Shown: positions 16,419-24,141 of the stretch, in pieces
Numbering within the stretch: position 1 is the stretch's first letter
Layout of the letters: the number at the start of each line of letters is the position of its first letter
Assembly (NCBI RefSeq): GCF_027947595.1
Contig: NZ_CP116257.1
Span: 1,054,001-1,118,000, forward strand
DNA: 64,000 bases
Source: Streptomyces lienomycini
Lineage (GTDB): Bacteria; Actinomycetota; Actinomycetes; Streptomycetales; Streptomycetaceae
Reading direction: 5' to 3'
Made by a program: the position numbers and the translations under genes
Notes under the pieces: generated by a model
What the model saw: the letters and a program-made list of their open reading frames with translations, nothing else
What the model was told of the DNA's origin: nothing
The model's database searches: none

Positions 16419-16748
16419 GGAGGTTCGGCATGTCGTCGGTCAAGCACCCCGGGAATGAGGAGGGCGTACCCAGTCAAAGTGCGACTGCACACGGATCAAC
16501 AACGACAACAACCAATGATCTACGGCACGATCGGGCGAGTTTCACGCAACGCCTTTCGCACTTGCAATCAACTGTGGGACAGTCGTTGCCTGGTGCTCCC
16601 GACAGGCCGAGGTCCCAACCGAGCGCGAGGGAGGCGGAGATCGTGGACAACCCGGCGTCAAACATGACCGACCGGCAGACCACCGCCGCCCACCCGTACG
16701 TTCCTCCCCCCGAGGAACGCGGCCCAGTCCACCCTGAAGGGGAACACC
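16419..16748 (+). other. Leader region of the pilin gene, 330 bases without a convincing gene
   Basis: This stretch is visibly richer in A and T than its surroundings (for example 16490-16520). An ATG at 16430 with GGGAGG upstream opens a frame that runs without stop through the pilin gene and joins the TadG frame, but its translation is low-complexity and I do not call it a gene. A candidate promoter lies at 16540-16568. I see no terminator after tadC. Confidence 0.5.
16540..16568 (+). promoter_or_regulatory. Possible pilin promoter
   Basis: TTTCAC (16540-16545) and TGCAAT (16563-16568) are separated by 17 bases in the A/T-richer leader. Both hexamers are weak matches to the vegetative consensus. 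Pilin genes often have their own strong promoter, which makes this position reasonable. Confidence 0.3.
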
Positions 16749-16949
16749 ATGACCAACTGGCTCCACACCGCCGCCGCATACCTGCACTCCCGCACCACCG
16801 CCCACAACGACAAGGGCCAGACCGCGGTGGAGTACCTGGGAATCATCGCGGTGGTGGTCGCGATCGTGCTGGCGATCACGGGGACGGACATCGGTCAGAC
16901 GATCTACAACGCGATCACGGACAAGATCACCGAGGTTACCGGCGTCTGA
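16749..16949 (+). CDS. flp: Flp family type IVb pilin
   Basis: A 66-residue major pilin. The leader ends in NDKGQTAVEYLG; cleavage after Gly leaves Gln at +1 and the conserved Glu-Tyr at +5/+6, followed by the hydrophobic helix IIAVVVAIVLAIT and a short polar C terminus. ATG 16749 follows AAGGGGAACACC. The mature protein, about 43 residues, would form the Flp fibre on the cell surface. Its stop overlaps the next gene's start (TGATG). Confidence 0.93.
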   Translation: MTNWLHTAAAYLHSRTTAHNDKGQTAVEYLGIIAVVVAIVLAITGTDIGQTIYNAITDKITEVTGV

Positions 16950-17545
16950 TGCGCCTTGGCGTGAACGATGACGCGGGGCAGGCCTTCCCCATATACATCA
17001 CAGTGGTGGGGGGCCTGCTCCTTCTTGCACTCGCGTACTTCGCGGTCGGCCAGGCCGCGGCCACTCGCAGTGGGGCGCAGACGGCCGCGGACGCGGCGGC
17101 GCTCGCGGCGGCTCTCGAAACCAGGGACCGCCTCGCGGACCAGTGGTTCGAAAAGGTTCTCGAACCGGATACATGGCAGGACATCTTCGACGGAGAGACG
17201 CCGGTGCCCAGCGGTTGCTGGCGTGCTCAGGAGTTGGCGGCGCGTAACGACGCGAGTGTGGATTGCCAACCGGACGGGCTCCTGGGGTACACGGTCGTCG
17301 CCCAGACGCACGACACCGTCGGGGACACCATTGTGCCGGGCACAGAGAATCGGAAGGCGACACAGACCGCTACCGCCGTCATCGAGGCCCGGTGCTGGGC
17401 CAGGCCGACCGCCGCGGGATCCGACGACGAGGAGCTGCCCAGGCTCTCCTGCAAGGGGGGTCGGAACTGGGACCTGAAGCCGGACGAACTCTCCGACCTG
17501 CCGAAGCCCGAGGATCTGTTCGACGTCCACCTGACCGGCAGCTGA
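16949..17545 (+). CDS. TadG-like pilus assembly protein
   Basis: A 198-residue protein starting at ATG 16949, which overlaps the pilin stop by one base. N terminus DDAGQAFPIYITVVGG leads into one membrane helix, then SGAQTAADAAALAAAL, a hallmark of TadG/TadE-related proteins. Unlike the two TadE proteins it lacks Glu at +5 after the Gly, so it may not be processed by the prepilin peptidase. The extracellular part contains four Cys. Base composition of this gene and of the next is less G/C-extreme than tadA-tadC. Confidence 0.75.
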   Translation: MRLGVNDDAGQAFPIYITVVGGLLLLALAYFAVGQAAATRSGAQTAADAAALAAALETRDRLADQWFEKVLEPDTWQDIFDGETPVPSGCWRAQELAARNDASVDCQPDGLLGYTVVAQTHDTVGDTIVPGTENRKATQTATAVIEARCWARPTAAGSDDEELPRLSCKGGRNWDLKPDELSDLPKPEDLFDVHLTGS

Positions 17546-17578
17546 CAGGCGAATGATGAGGACGAGGGAAGCGGAGTC

Positions 17579-18157
17579 ATGAGTAATCGGTTCACAACAA
17601 GGGCGCGTGGTGGATTGGCGGCATGGCCCATCGCGATCGTGTTGGCCTTCGGCATGGTGGCCTGTGGTGGTGGAGATGGCGATGACAAGCCGGAAGCATC
17701 GGCTACGTCCACAAAGGGCAGCCAGTCCAAGCCGGATCCTCAAGAGGAGAAGCAGGGGGAGACCCTGGCGGAGCTGAGAGGTCCCAGCGCGCTGTTCCTC
17801 AAAATCACCGAGGCACAGCGGGACGCCGGAGGCTTCGTCACGGTGAGCGGAGATCTGAAGAACGATGGGGACGATACGGTCAACGTTCCTGCCCAACTGA
17901 GCGGTAACGAAACAGAGATCATCCGGAATGGCAAATCGCTCGGGGGCGCCACTCTGGTGGATTCCAAGGGCAAGAAGCGCTATTACGTGCTGCGCGACAC
18001 GGAGGGCCGCCCGCTCACGACAACGAAGTTCCCCCCCTTGAAGGCAGGCGAGTCCCTGCCGGTCTTCATGCAGTTCCCCGCTCCTCCGGCGGACGCTGCC
18101 GAGGTGACGCTGCAACTGCCCATGTTCACGACCGGCACGATCGAGATCTCCGGATGA
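17579..18157 (+). CDS. Hypothetical lipoprotein of the Tad locus
   Basis: A 192-residue protein with a lipoprotein signal: basic start, hydrophobic stretch AIVLAFGMVAC with the lipobox Cys near residue 28, then a Gly/Asp- and Lys/Ser-rich linker. The mature part looks like a small beta-sandwich (VTVSGDLKNDGDDTVNVPAQL), similar in pattern to extracellular Ig-like domains. Its stop overlaps the OmpA-domain gene start by four bases (ATGA). Probably displayed on the outer face of the membrane with the pilus; function unknown. Confidence 0.7.
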   Translation: MSNRFTTRARGGLAAWPIAIVLAFGMVACGGGDGDDKPEASATSTKGSQSKPDPQEEKQGETLAELRGPSALFLKITEAQRDAGGFVTVSGDLKNDGDDTVNVPAQLSGNETEIIRNGKSLGGATLVDSKGKKRYYVLRDTEGRPLTTTKFPPLKAGESLPVFMQFPAPPADAAEVTLQLPMFTTGTIEISG

Positions 18158-18786
18158 GGCGCGGCGTGACGTCACCTCCGCGCCTGGTCGCCGCAGCCGC
18201 CCTCCTGCTCGCCACGAGCGTCTACGGCACCACCACGGCTCACGCCGAGGACGACCCCAACGACCCCCCGGGCACGGAGCCCTCCGCGTCCGCCCCCGTG
18301 GAGGTGGACCCCAACGACCCCGACCTCAAGCTCCCCGACGGCGCGACGCTCGCTCGGGCGAAGGTGCTGGACATCAAGTCGGTCGTGGAGGAGCAGAGCG
18401 GTGACGAACGCCGGGAGGACACCAACACGAGCGTGACGCTCGCCCTGCAGGCCGAGGTGCTGTTCGGCAAGGACAGTTCGAAGCTCGGAGCCGAGGCGAC
18501 GTCCCGCATCTCCGGCATCGCCGAGGAGATCAGGGCCCAGAACGCCACCAGGGTCCGCGTCTTCGGCTTCACCGACGACCTCGGCTCCTCCGCCCACGGC
18601 GACGTCCTGTCCAAGAAACGCGCCAACGCCGTGCACGACGTGCTGTCCCAGTCCCTGAACGACGCCGGCATCACCTACGAGGTCCGCGGTTACGGCGAGC
18701 AGTACCCCATCGCCGACAACGCGACGGAGGCCGGCCGCAAGAAGAACCGCAGGGTGGAGGTCTCCTTCCCCCGCTCGGAGCCCTGA
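18154..18786 (+). CDS. OmpA-domain protein, secreted
   Basis: A 210-residue protein with a signal peptide (LVAAAALLLATSVYGTTTAHA) and a C-terminal OmpA domain (EVLFGKDSSKLGAEATSRI to NRRVEVSFP). The peptidoglycan-binding residues are in place: FTDD with the Asp, and the Arg of KKRANAV and KKNRRVEV. OmpA domains bind the peptide of peptidoglycan, so this protein could fix the pilus machinery to the wall. It is coupled to the upstream lipoprotein gene through an ATGA overlap. Confidence 0.85.
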   Translation: MRRGVTSPPRLVAAAALLLATSVYGTTTAHAEDDPNDPPGTEPSASAPVEVDPNDPDLKLPDGATLARAKVLDIKSVVEEQSGDERREDTNTSVTLALQAEVLFGKDSSKLGAEATSRISGIAEEIRAQNATRVRVFGFTDDLGSSAHGDVLSKKRANAVHDVLSQSLNDAGITYEVRGYGEQYPIADNATEAGRKKNRRVEVSFPRSEP

Positions 18787-18792
18787 CGTCCG

Positions 18793-19278
18793 GTGAAGAG
18801 GCGAACACGACGGCACGGACCGTCCACCCGGGGACAGCTGAGCGTCCTCACCGCGCTGACCGCTCTCGCCCTGGCGGCCTGCACCGACGCGCCCCACGGG
18901 ACCGACACCCGCGCGGTCGCCGGCGCCGACGCGGCCCCCGCCCCCGACACGGCCGCCTGCGCCGACGGCGACTGCGAGATCACGGTGACCGAGCCCGTGA
19001 CCGTCCGCTTCCAGGGCCCGGCCGGCCCGGCAACGTTGTCGGTGACCGACGTCGGCCCGAACGAGGTCGCCTACACCGTGGAGTCGGGCAACGGCCGCAC
19101 CAAGGGCAGCGCGAGCGGCCCCGGCCAGGGCTGCACCACCGTCCTGCGCGAGAACGGCAGCGGCAACTCCTGCGGCGGCCTCTCCGGCACCCGCCCCGGC
19201 GCCCGGCCCGACGCGGTGGTGATCCGGGTAGCGGCCGGTACGGACGGCACGGCACGCCTCCACATCGTCTCGCCCTGA
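18793..19278 (+). CDS. Hypothetical lipoprotein
   Basis: A 161-residue protein starting at GTG 18793, six bases after the OmpA gene. The signal reads LTALTALALAAC, a standard lipobox with Cys near residue 31. The mature part has paired Cys (DTAACADGDCEI and GQGCTT / NSCGGL) and a beta-rich pattern. No family recognised. It appears to be the last gene of the Tad locus. Confidence 0.65.
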   Translation: MKRRTRRHGPSTRGQLSVLTALTALALAACTDAPHGTDTRAVAGADAAPAPDTAACADGDCEITVTEPVTVRFQGPAGPATLSVTDVGPNEVAYTVESGNGRTKGSASGPGQGCTTVLRENGSGNSCGGLSGTRPGARPDAVVIRVAAGTDGTARLHIVSP

Positions 19279-19351
19279 CGACCGGCGCCGGGGCCACGGC
19301 CATGCGGCGCGCAGACCGACCCACCACACCCCCGTCGGGACCCGTCACAGC

Positions 19352-19588
19352 TCAGGTCGCGGCGACGTCGATCAGAAGGTTCGCCCGCGCGGTCGAGAAC
19401 AGGCGGGTCTGCTCGGCAAGCCGCTGAGGGGTCCCCTCGGTGTCGACCAGCAACTGGTACACGTAGCCCGACTCGCCCGCGACGAAGACCTCCAGACGCC
19501 TGCGGGGCGCGCTCTGCCCCGCCCAGTGGTAGTCGATCTCCGGCCAGAGGGCCTCGCGGCCGTTCTGCCGTGTCCTGTGTGTGGTGAC
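19352..19588 (-). pseudogene. C-terminal remnant of an unidentified protein
   Basis: On the minus strand a stretch ending at TGA 19352 reads like a real protein C terminus, with WPEIDYHWAGQSAPRRRLEV, FVAGESGYVYQLLVDTEG and a final helix before LLIDVAAT. It has no start codon with a ribosome site, and the frame loses coding character above about 19590. I take it as the tail of a deleted gene. Family not recognised. Confidence 0.45.
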
Positions 19589-19811
19589 CTCGAGGTTCGA
19601 GGTCGGCCATCGACGACTGGGCCGTATCGCGGTACCGGGCGAGTTGCCCCGCGGAGGCGGCCCGCGCGGTCGTGCCGTACGAGCGGTCCCGCTTGACGCT
19701 CAGGCGTGCGCGCCGTCCGGCGCGTGCCAGGTGCTCTGCATGTCACTGGCGGGTGTCTCGCCCCATCCGCCCGGCAGACCGAAGCAGACCGAAGCAGACC
19801 GGACAACGGAC

Positions 19812-20095
19812 CGACCGGCTGGTGGCCACGTCGCTGCCCACCCGTACCGGGTCGGGCGCACTGCTCACCACCTACCTGGCGGGTCTGGGCGCCACGGCCC
19901 TCGACCTCGCGGTCACCTTCCTCGCGGCCCACCTCGACAGCGTTCCGGCGGCTCCCGGTCGAGAGCCGTCAGCGGGTGCTTCTCGCCCGTATCAAAGCCT
20001 TCATCGACCACAACCTGTCCGAGCCCGGTCTCGGCCCGCCGGCGATTGCCCCGGGCGAGCTCCGGGCAGCGCGCGAGGAGGAATCGGCGCGATGA
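19812..20095 (+). pseudogene. Remnant of an AraC-family regulator
   Basis: DRLVATSLPTRTGSGALLTT and ALDLAVTFLAAHLDS in one frame, then, after a frame change near 19945, RQRVLLARIKAFIDHNLSEP and GPPAIA in another. These are the end of the sensing domain and the first helix of the helix-turn-helix of a common Streptomyces AraC-type regulator. The second helix, the rest of the DNA-binding domain and the N-terminal half are gone. Clearly decayed and not functional. Confidence 0.7.
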
Positions 20096-20123
20096 GACCG
20101 GACAGCTCGAGGGGGAACACCGT

Positions 20124-20513
20124 TCAACCCCCGGAGCTCTCCTCGATCTCCACCCGCACCCCCACCCGCAGCCCCCACCCCGCCATCGCCCCGGCCTCCG
20201 CCTCCAGCACGTGCCGGGAGCGCAGCCGGGGGAGCCCCAGCCTGCCCGGCCGCATGGTGCGTACGGCGACGACCGTGAACCGCCGGTCGAGGTAGGCCAC
20301 GTCGATGGGGATCCGCATCCGGAAGGTGTGCACACCGCTCGCGGGGGTCAGCAGCATCGCCCCGTCCACCGCACTGCGCCCCAGCAACCCCTTGCTGCGG
20401 GCCCGGTACGAGGCCGCGACCTCCAGCGGAACGCGAACACCCGCACCCGGGGGCGTGCCGGGCCCCTCCACGGCCAGCGTGGCCGTCCCGTCCCGCCACC
20501 GACGTCGTCGCAT
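20124..20513 (-). CDS. DUF192 family protein
   Basis: A 129-residue single-domain protein. Family signs: SYRARSKGLLGRSAVDGAML near residue 35, then MRIPIDVAYLDRRFTVVAV and the closing VLEAEAGAMAGWGLRVGVRVE. DUF192 proteins are small beta-barrels of unknown function; many are exported, but no signal peptide is visible here. ATG 20513 has AAAGG nine bases upstream. It stands alone between the remnants and a divergent gene. Confidence 0.85.
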   Translation of the reverse strand: MRRRRWRDGTATLAVEGPGTPPGAGVRVPLEVAASYRARSKGLLGRSAVDGAMLLTPASGVHTFRMRIPIDVAYLDRRFTVVAVRTMRPGRLGLPRLRSRHVLEAEAGAMAGWGLRVGVRVEIEESSGG

Positions 20514-20616
20514 ACCGACACCTTTCCCCACGACCCGTCGCCCTGCCAACCACCCCGACGCGCCTGCGGAGTTCCCGGTTCCGAATGGCCCGGCGGCCGT
20601 GATGCACGATGACCGG

Positions 20617-21288
20617 ATGAACGACGACGCGCAATCGCCCGTTTTCCGCCCGGCCCGGGGACTCGCCCACTGCGTCATCGGGACGCTCGCGCTGGCCGGT
20701 GCGGCCTGGGCCGCCAGAGGCGTGTGGCAGGTGCGGCTGGCCGTGACGGGAGAACCACTCTCCGGCCCGCCGGACCAGGGCGACGGCAACCACCGCCCGC
20801 TGACCTCCCTGGAGGACGCCTACCACCTGGTCAGCACCGTGGGCGACATCGCCACGGTGCTCTGTGCCGTCACCTTCCTGCTCTGGCTGTCGCAGGTCCG
20901 CGACAACGCGCGCGCCCTGTCCGGACAGCGGCTGCGCTACGCCGGGCCCTGGGTCTACCTCGGCTGGATCGTGCCCATAGCCAACCTCTGGGTTCCCCGC
21001 GGCATCGTCGCCGAGGTCTACCGCGCCGGCCGCCCCGACGCCCGTCTGCCGTGGACCGTCAACGTGTGGTGGGGCCTGTGGCTGGTGGGCGCCCTGAGCG
21101 GGGCCGGCCTGATGTACGCCGACTCGAAGGACGACGTCATCGCCCGCGCCTACGGGGACGTCACCCCGCTGCTGGTGGCGGACACCGCCGTCGTCGGCGC
21201 GGCCGTGGCCTGCGCTCTCGTGGTCCGCGCCGTCACCGACGCGCAGGACAGCCGGGGAGACGCCGGCGCCCGGCCGGCCACCCCGTAA
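20617..21288 (+). CDS. DUF4328 membrane protein
   Basis: About 223 residues with four or more membrane helices. The conserved DUF4328 block is present: ATVLCAVTFLLWLSQVRDNA, GPWVYLGWIVPIANLWVPRG and the following VWWGLWLVGALSG. ATG 20617 is taken; ATG 20602 would add five residues and neither has a clear ribosome site. Function unknown; such genes are numerous in Streptomyces. Confidence 0.8.
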   Translation: MNDDAQSPVFRPARGLAHCVIGTLALAGAAWAARGVWQVRLAVTGEPLSGPPDQGDGNHRPLTSLEDAYHLVSTVGDIATVLCAVTFLLWLSQVRDNARALSGQRLRYAGPWVYLGWIVPIANLWVPRGIVAEVYRAGRPDARLPWTVNVWWGLWLVGALSGAGLMYADSKDDVIARAYGDVTPLLVADTAVVGAAVACALVVRAVTDAQDSRGDAGARPATP

Positions 21289-21329
21289 TGCTGTTGTCCG
21301 GCGTGCCGGGGCAAGGATAGGAAGGCACC

Positions 21330-22201
21330 ATGACTGGACTCGGCGCCGTATTCCGTCCGCAACTCGCCCCCGAGCGGCTCCGGGCCGTGTCCCGGGCAGC
21401 CGAGGAGGCCGGGCTCGAGGAGCTGTGGCTGTGGGAGGACTGCTTCAGGGAGGGCGGGATCTCCACGGCCGCCGCCGCGCTCGCGTGGACCGAGCGGCTG
21501 CGGGTCGGCGTCGGGCTGCTGCCCGTGCCGCTGCGGAACGTGGCCGTCACCGCCATGGAGGCCGCCACCCTGCACCGGATGTTCCCCGGCCGCGCCGTCC
21601 TCGGGGTGGGGCACGGGGTGCAGGACTGGATGGGCCAGGTCGGTGCGCGGGCCGAGTCGCCCCTCACGCTGCTGCGGGAGCATCTCGTCGCCCTGCGGGC
21701 CCTGCTGCGCGCGGAGCGCGTGACGTCGCAGGGACGCTACGTCCGGCTCGACGACGTCGCGCTCGACTGGCCGCCGCAGCAGGCCGTCGAGGTGTTCGCC
21801 GGGGCCACCGGACCCCGCTCGCTGCGGCTGGCCGGTGAGGCCGCCGACGGCACCGTGCTCACCGCGAACACCCCGCCCGACGGGGTGCGCCGGGCCCGGC
21901 GGCTCATCGACGAGGGCGCGCGGCCGCCGGGCGGACCGGGGCGCACAAGGTCGTCGTCTACCTCCTCGCCGCCACCGGCCCCGACGCCGCCGCCCGGGTC
22001 CGCGCCGAGCTGGTGGCCGAGGGCGTCGAGCACGTGCCGGGCCTCGGGGCCGCCGGGGACGCCCAGGACGTCGCCGAGGCCGTGCACCGGCTGGCCGAGG
22101 CCGGGGCCGACACCGTGATCCTCCAGCCGACCGGGGACGAACCCGACCAGGAGGGGTTCGTGCGCTTCGCCGCCGAGCGGGTCCGGCCCCTGGTGGCCTG
22201 A
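21330..22201 (+). pseudogene. LLM class flavin-dependent oxidoreductase, frameshifted
   Basis: Starts at ATG 21330 behind GGAAGG and runs in frame as a luciferase-like (F420/FMN) monooxygenase: AAEEAGLEELWLWEDC, WTERLRVGVGLLPVPLRN, PGRAVLGVGHG and ATGPRSLRLAGEAADG. At about 21912-21922 the frame breaks: GAGGGCGCGCGG appears to have lost one C. The protein resumes in another frame as HKVVVYLLAATGPDAAARV and ends with ADTVILQPTGDEPDQEG and the stop at 22199-22201. The two parts together would give a normal-length enzyme of about 290 residues. It is either a real null allele or a sequence error; no other damage is seen. Confidence 0.85.
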
Positions 22202-22233
22202 GCCCCGGTCCGCCTTCGCGGCCCCCTCCTCGA

Positions 22234-22268
22234 TCCCGTCCCGTCCCGTCCCGTTCCCGTCCCGTCCG
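22234..22268. repeat. TCCCG pentanucleotide repeat
   Basis: About seven near-perfect TCCCG units (one with an extra T, the last with one C less) between the LLM gene and the methyltransferase gene, ending 22 bases before the latter's start. Confidence 0.85.
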
Positions 22269-22290
22269 TCAACGATCGGATCCGTCCCTC

Positions 22291-23100
22291 ATGGCACAGC
22301 CCCGCCCGTCCTCCTTCGACGACCTCGTGGCTGAGGGAGACTCCGTTCCCACCGAGGGGTGGGACTTCTCCTGGTTCGAGGGCCGGGCCACCGAGGCCCG
22401 GCCGTCCTGGGGCTACGCGCGGTCCCTGGCGGACCGGCTGGCCGGGGCCACCGCCGCACTGGACGTGCAGACCGGGGGAGGGGAGGTCCTGGACTTCGCC
22501 CTGGGGACCGCCGCCCCCCACCGGCCCCCGCTCGTCGTCGCCACCGAGGGCTGGGCGCCCAACGTCGCCGAGGCCACCCGGAGGCTGCGCCCGCGCGGAG
22601 TCCCGGTGGTCGACTCGGCCGACGACGCGCCCCTCCCCTTCGCGGACGGCGCCTTCGACCTGGTCGTGAGCCGGCATCCGGTCGAGCCGCACTGGGACGA
22701 CATCGCCCGCGTACTCGCGCCCGGCGGCACCTACTTCGCCCAACACGTCGGCCCCGCCAGCGTCTTCGAACTCATCGAGTACTTCCTCGGGCCGCTGCCC
22801 GAGGCGAGCCACCGGCACCGCCGTCCCGAGGACGAGCGCGCCGCCGCCGAGGCCGCCGGGCTGGAGGTCGCGGACCTGAGGGCGGAACGGCTGCGGATGG
22901 AGTTCCACGACGTCGGCGCCGTCGTCCACTTCCTGCGCAAGGTCGTGTGGATGGTCCCCGGCTTCACCGTCGAGGCGTACCGCGACCGGCTGCGCGAGCT
23001 GCACGAGCGCATCGGGGCCGTCGGCCCCTTCGTCGCCCACAGCGCCCGCCACCTCTTCGACGTACGCAAGCCGGAACCCGGGCGGGGACGCGCGTCCTAG
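22291..23100 (+). CDS. SAM-dependent methyltransferase (class I)
   Basis: A 269-residue protein from ATG 22291. Motif I is degenerate: DVQTGGGEVLDFAL at about residue 58, in place of the usual DxGxGxG. DDAPLPFADGAFDLVVSRH (motif II/III region) and the post-motif APGGTYFAQHVGP are clear. The C-terminal part with HDVGAVVHFLRKVVWMVPGF is typical of this Streptomyces family. Substrate unknown. No obvious operon partner; a long non-coding region follows. Confidence 0.8.
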   Translation: MAQPRPSSFDDLVAEGDSVPTEGWDFSWFEGRATEARPSWGYARSLADRLAGATAALDVQTGGGEVLDFALGTAAPHRPPLVVATEGWAPNVAEATRRLRPRGVPVVDSADDAPLPFADGAFDLVVSRHPVEPHWDDIARVLAPGGTYFAQHVGPASVFELIEYFLGPLPEASHRHRRPEDERAAAEAAGLEVADLRAERLRMEFHDVGAVVHFLRKVVWMVPGFTVEAYRDRLRELHERIGAVGPFVAHSARHLFDVRKPEPGRGRAS

Positions 23101-23657
23101 CGGGTGTCGGCCCGCCCGTCCGGACGACTTGGCCAGGAACCGCCGCCCGGCGTCCCGTGGGCCCGCCGAGGCCCGAGTGGTCCCCGAAGGCCGCGCGTTC
23201 CCACGGGCATGACGGATCTTCCGGACGTACACGGCGCACCTTCGCAAACATTCACGCGTCCGGAGGCAGGGTGCGGAATCACCCACCGATCCTCACAGGG
23301 TTTCCACATCGTTATTCACCGTTGCCCCTCACGGGTCGAATCCGACCCTCCCGTTCACGTAGGTTCGAACCCAGGTAATTCGCGTGAGCAAAGTCGCACG
23401 CGTGGCACCGCGCAGTGGAGGGGGCTGCGCGGTGCTTGGTCAAGAGGGCGCCCGTCGCGGGCGTCGCCCGGACGGGGGAAGGCGGCCGACGGGCGGGCGG
23501 GTGCGGGGAGCGCCCTGCCGCTGTGATTTGGCCATGATTCAGGGCGGAATGAGTGCCTCCACGGCCATCCCGGCGTCGTCGGACGACTCCGGAGAGTAGT
23601 TGTGGCACGCCGATGCGCGCGGCATCACTTACGAAGGGTTATGGTGGAAACCCCCCT

Positions 23658-23700
23658 CGGGCCGGTCCGTATCCCCCCCCCACGGACCGGCCCGTTTTCT
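23658..23700 (+). terminator. Rho-independent terminator with perfect 13-base arms and T-run
   Basis: CGGGCCGGTCCGT (23658-23670) and ACGGACCGGCCCG (23682-23694) pair perfectly around a C-rich loop and are followed by TTTTCT. The nearest upstream plus-strand gene ends more than 550 bases earlier, so the transcript it ends is probably not the methyltransferase mRNA alone. Confidence 0.85.
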
Positions 23701-24007
23701 GTGCTCTCCCGGCCGCCCGCTTCCGGGCCCCTCGCGTCTGCGCCCACCCGCGATACGCCCGTAACGAGGAGTTCACCGGTGCGCCGCCCGGTGTCATGGC
23801 ATGGCGGCACTCGTAAAAGGGCATAAGCCAAACAGGTCGACGCCCGAACCACGGGTGTCGGATCTCAGCGGACGGCACGGAGCCGTCCGCCCGGGAGGCC
23901 CTTTGCACCAGCTCCACCGTGCGGTCACGGCACGGAAGACGCGGCGAAGGGCCGGTTCGCGGCCCGCGCCGGTGCAGGCAGGCCGTCGACCGGCCGGATC
24001 GTTACGG

Positions 24008-24088
24008 CCCTCCCGGCGAGGCTCGTTCCCGCCCTCCCGGCGAGGCTCGTTCCCGCCCTCCCGGCGCGGCTCGTTCCCGCCCTCCCGG
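24008..24088. repeat. 24-base tandem repeat, three copies plus a partial one
   Basis: Units at 24008-24031 and 24032-24055 are identical (CCCTCCCGGCGAGGCTCG then TTCCCG), 24056-24079 differs by one base, and a partial copy ends at 24088. It lies 54 bases before the PhoH-like gene start. There is no spacer variation, so it is not a CRISPR array. Confidence 0.9.
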
Positions 24089-24141
24089 CCCTGTGTCCAC
24101 TCCGTCGCTCCCCGACCTCTTCCGAGGGGGTACGTCCTTCC

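Larger units (their letters stand above)
23101..24141. other. About 1 kb without a recognisable gene
   Basis: The stretch between the methyltransferase and the PhoH-like gene gives only low-complexity translations on both strands. It holds a small hairpin at 23335-23350, an 11-base-arm hairpin at 23405-23435 (GCACCGCGCAG / CTGCGCGGTGC), a strong terminator at 23658-23700 and a 24-base tandem repeat at 24008-24088. It may contain a small RNA or short peptide gene ending at the terminator; no clear promoter was seen. Confidence 0.5.

Noticed and set aside
23345..23375. tRNA-like T-loop (GGTTCGAACCC) near 23365
   Set aside because: GGTTCGAACC is just a palindrome; no acceptor, D or anticodon stem can be built around it.
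24008..24088. Possible CRISPR array
   Set aside because: Copies are directly adjacent with no spacers and no cas genes are present in the window.
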